DNA of 6,695 bases from JAAFHS01 sp031396505 (GTDB taxonomy: Bacteria > Pseudomonadota > Alphaproteobacteria > Rhodobacterales > Rhodobacteraceae): contig JANNKX010000061.1 in NCBI GenBank assembly GCA_031396505.1, positions 1-6,695 on the forward strand, written 5' to 3'. Positions 5,156 through 6,695 of this stretch are shown piece after piece (within the stretch, counting starts at the first letter, position 1; each line of letters opens with the position of its first letter). A model generated the notes under the pieces. That model was not told the DNA's origin, made no database searches, and saw only the letters and a program-made list of their open reading frames with translations. Made by a program: the position numbers and the translations under genes.

Positions 5156-6695
5156 CACCCCACCCCCCTGTCAAAACCATCCGCCTGCCAGACCCTGCGC
5201 CCCGCCAGTACCGTCAACAGCACCTGCGTGCCCGCGATTGCATGCGGATCGCAGGTAAAGATAGCACGGTCCAGCACGATGAAATCGCCCGACAGGCCGG
5301 GGCGCAATGCGCCGCACAGATGCCCGCGCCACGATGCCGCCGCTGCGTGAACGGTATAGCCAAGCACACAATCCATCACTGACAGGCGTTCGTTCGGAAA
5401 GAACGGCTTGGCCCGCCCGTAAGCATGCGATGGTGCGCGCGTCACGGCAGTGGCAATAATCTCGAACGGGTTCAGCGTCGTCACCGGCCAGTCGGAATTG
5501 ATGCAATAGGGCGCGCCCGCATTGATCAGACTGGCGAACGCATAGGTGTGCGGCGCGCGCGCAGGTCCGATCATCGCCATCGTGTCATCGGGCATATCCG
5601 GGTCATCGCTTGCCCACAACGGTTGCATGTTCGCCATCACCCCTAGGGCCGCAAAACGCGGCATATCGGCGGGGTCCACCATCTGCACATGCGCAATCTG
5701 ATGCAGCGACGGCCACACTCCGTTGGCTTTGCGTGCTGCGGCAAAGCCATCAAGGGCGGCGCGGGTGGCCGCATCGCCAATGCAATGCACGTGTATCTGA
5801 AACCGCTCGGCATCCAGTGCGGTGAACAACGCTGCAATCTGATCGGGCGCAAACATCAAGGGCGCGTTACCGCCTTTTGCATCGGCATATGGCGCAATCA
5901 ACGCGGCGGTACGGTTTTCAAGGCCCCCGTCCAGAAAGAATTTTGCCGCGTTCAGATGATACCACGGCCCGCCATGCGCCTGCCGCAGTGCCCTCAACCG
6001 CGTCAGCGCCGTGTCAACCGTATCCGCCGCCGTCACAAGACACGCCCCCGCCACCCGCAGCGTCAGCCTGCCATCCGCCGCCGCAGGCCCATAAATGCGG
6101 CTGTGATGATCAATGATCGCAGGGTCCAGCACCCCGGTAATGCCATGCCGGTTGGCATGCGCCTGCCCCGCCAGCAGCCCCTGCGCATAGGTGGCATCCG
6201 TCGTGCCCGGCAGAAACCGCAGCGCCCAGGCAATCGCCTCTTCGTGCAGCATCCCCGTGGCCCGACCTGCGCGATCCCGCACGATATGCCCGTTCATGGG
6301 ATCGGGCGTATCCGCCGTGATCCCGATCAGATCGCAGGCCACCGAATTGATGCAGGCGTTGTGAAAGTTCCCATCGTAGATCAGGCAGGGCCTGTCCGGC
6401 ACCACCGCGTCCAGCACCTCACGCGTTAGGTTCGCATCACCAAAGAACCCGCATTGCCATCCCGCCCCCCAGACCACCGGTCCCTGCTGCCCATCCGCAT
6501 GCGCCTTCATTGCGACCTGAAGCTCTGCAATCGTCTTTGCGTCATACAAATACGCCGTCTCCACCAGATCGGTGCCCCCACTCAGCAGATGGATATGCGC
6601 ATCCTGAAACCCCGGCAGCACCAGCCGCCCGCCTGCATTAATCACCTGCGTGAATGCCCCCGCCATCACCCGGATCATGCCCGTGTCACCCACCG
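5155..6695 (-). CDS. YtcJ-type metal-dependent amidohydrolase, N-terminus outside window
   Basis: The frame is open to the right edge and gives at least 512 residues; about 25-40 N-terminal residues, normally a small beta-sandwich strand set, are probably missing. This is the amidohydrolase-3 (YtcJ-like) group of the metal-dependent hydrolase superfamily. Numbered from the GTG at 6693, the motifs in order are GGRLVLPGFQDAHIHL (21-36) with the metal-binding HIH (H33, H35), KFFLDGGLENRTA (251-263), IHVHCIGDAATRAALDGF (300-317), AHVQMVDPADMPRF (335-347) and INSDWPV (398-404) with the likely catalytic Asp (D401). A C-terminal beta-sandwich return, LSGDFIVLDRAIF (467-479), completes the fold. Members hydrolyse amide or ester bonds of varied, mostly unknown, small molecules, so no substrate is given. 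No signal peptide can be judged because the start is missing. It forms a two-gene unit with the overlapping methyltransferase, convergent to the photosynthesis genes. The GTG at 6693 is not taken as the true start because the family block before GGRLVLPG continues upstream. Confidence 0.9.
   Translation of the reverse strand, partial: VGDTGMIRVMAGAFTQVINAGGRLVLPGFQDAHIHLLSGGTDLVETAYLYDAKTIAELQVAMKAHADGQQGPVVWGAGWQCGFFGDANLTREVLDAVVPDRPCLIYDGNFHNACINSVACDLIGITADTPDPMNGHIVRDRAGRATGMLHEEAIAWALRFLPGTTDATYAQGLLAGQAHANRHGITGVLDPAIIDHHSRIYGPAAADGRLTLRVAGACLVTAADTVDTALTRLRALRQAHGGPWYHLNAAKFFLDGGLENRTAALIAPYADAKGGNAPLMFAPDQIAALFTALDAERFQIHVHCIGDAATRAALDGFAAARKANGVWPSLHQIAHVQMVDPADMPRFAALGVMANMQPLWASDDPDMPDDTMAMIGPARAPHTYAFASLINAGAPYCINSDWPVTTLNPFEIIATAVTRAPSHAYGRAKPFFPNERLSVMDCVLGYTVHAAAASWRGHLCGALRPGLSGDFIVLDRAIFTCDPHAIAGTQVLLTVLAGRRVWQADGFDRGVG
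5163..5169 (-). promoter_or_regulatory. Shine-Dalgarno sequence of the methyltransferase
   Basis: On the minus strand AGGGGGG lies inside the last codons of the amidohydrolase. It is 7 bases from the ATG at 5155 but only 4 from the GTG at 5158, which favours the ATG as start and suggests coupled translation. Confidence 0.6.

Noticed and set aside
4600..5382. Long plus-strand open frame opposite the methyltransferase and the hydrolase end
   Set aside because: Composition is dominated by Pro, Arg, Ser and His as in antisense shadows; it spans two well-supported minus-strand genes.
6144..6159. Perfect inverted repeat CATGCC-GGTT-GGCATG
   Set aside because: Short, inside the conserved coding sequence of the amidohydrolase (HANRHGITG region), with no T-run; likely chance in GC-rich codons.
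5689..6429. Plus-strand open frame of 246 codons opposite the amidohydrolase
   Set aside because: Arg/Gln/Pro-rich shadow translation with no recognisable domain, while the minus strand has all amidohydrolase motifs in order.

Overview
The window reads as one end of a photosynthesis gene cluster (PGC) from an alphaproteobacterium, most likely a Rhodobacterales (Roseobacter-group) aerobic anoxygenic phototroph. The reasons are the GC-rich coding, the gene order puhC - small ORF - acsF - puhE - hemA - cycA, which is the known order at the puh side of Rhodobacter/Roseobacter PGCs, and protein sequences that match these families throughout. Genus assignment is not possible from the sequence alone.

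Plus strand, 1-4307: the C-terminal half of puhC (reaction-centre/LH1 assembly) enters from the left edge. It is followed by a 98-residue protein that I identify by position and context as BciE, the auxiliary subunit of the alphaproteobacterial oxygen-dependent cyclase. Next come acsF (Mg-protoporphyrin monomethyl ester cyclase), puhE (membrane protein of BChl/photosynthetic-complex assembly), hemA (5-aminolevulinate synthase) and cycA (periplasmic cytochrome c2). The genes are tightly packed: the bciE stop overlaps the acsF start (ATGA), and hemA starts inside the end of puhE. Only two gaps exist. The acsF-puhE gap of 97 bases holds a strong GC-rich hairpin with no T-run. The hemA-cycA gap of 75 bases is partly AT-rich and has a small dyad. 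A textbook rho-independent terminator (4327-4365) ends the cluster. Together the genes supply the tetrapyrrole precursor (HemA), close ring E of bacteriochlorophyll with O2 (BciE/AcsF), help assemble the photosystem (PuhC, PuhE) and return electrons to the reaction centre (CycA).

Minus strand, 4364-6695: a convergent two-gene unit with no evident photosynthetic role. It consists of a YtcJ-type metal-dependent amidohydrolase (its N-terminus lies beyond the right edge) followed by an overlapping class I SAM-dependent methyltransferase, whose stop codon lies in the T-run of the cycA terminator. This marks the border of the PGC.

I found no tRNA, rRNA, insertion sequence, CRISPR array or attachment site. 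Nothing here amounts to a wholly new system. The points most worth checking are the intercistronic hairpin, the BciE assignment with its coupling to AcsF, and the uncharacterised amidohydrolase-methyltransferase pair.
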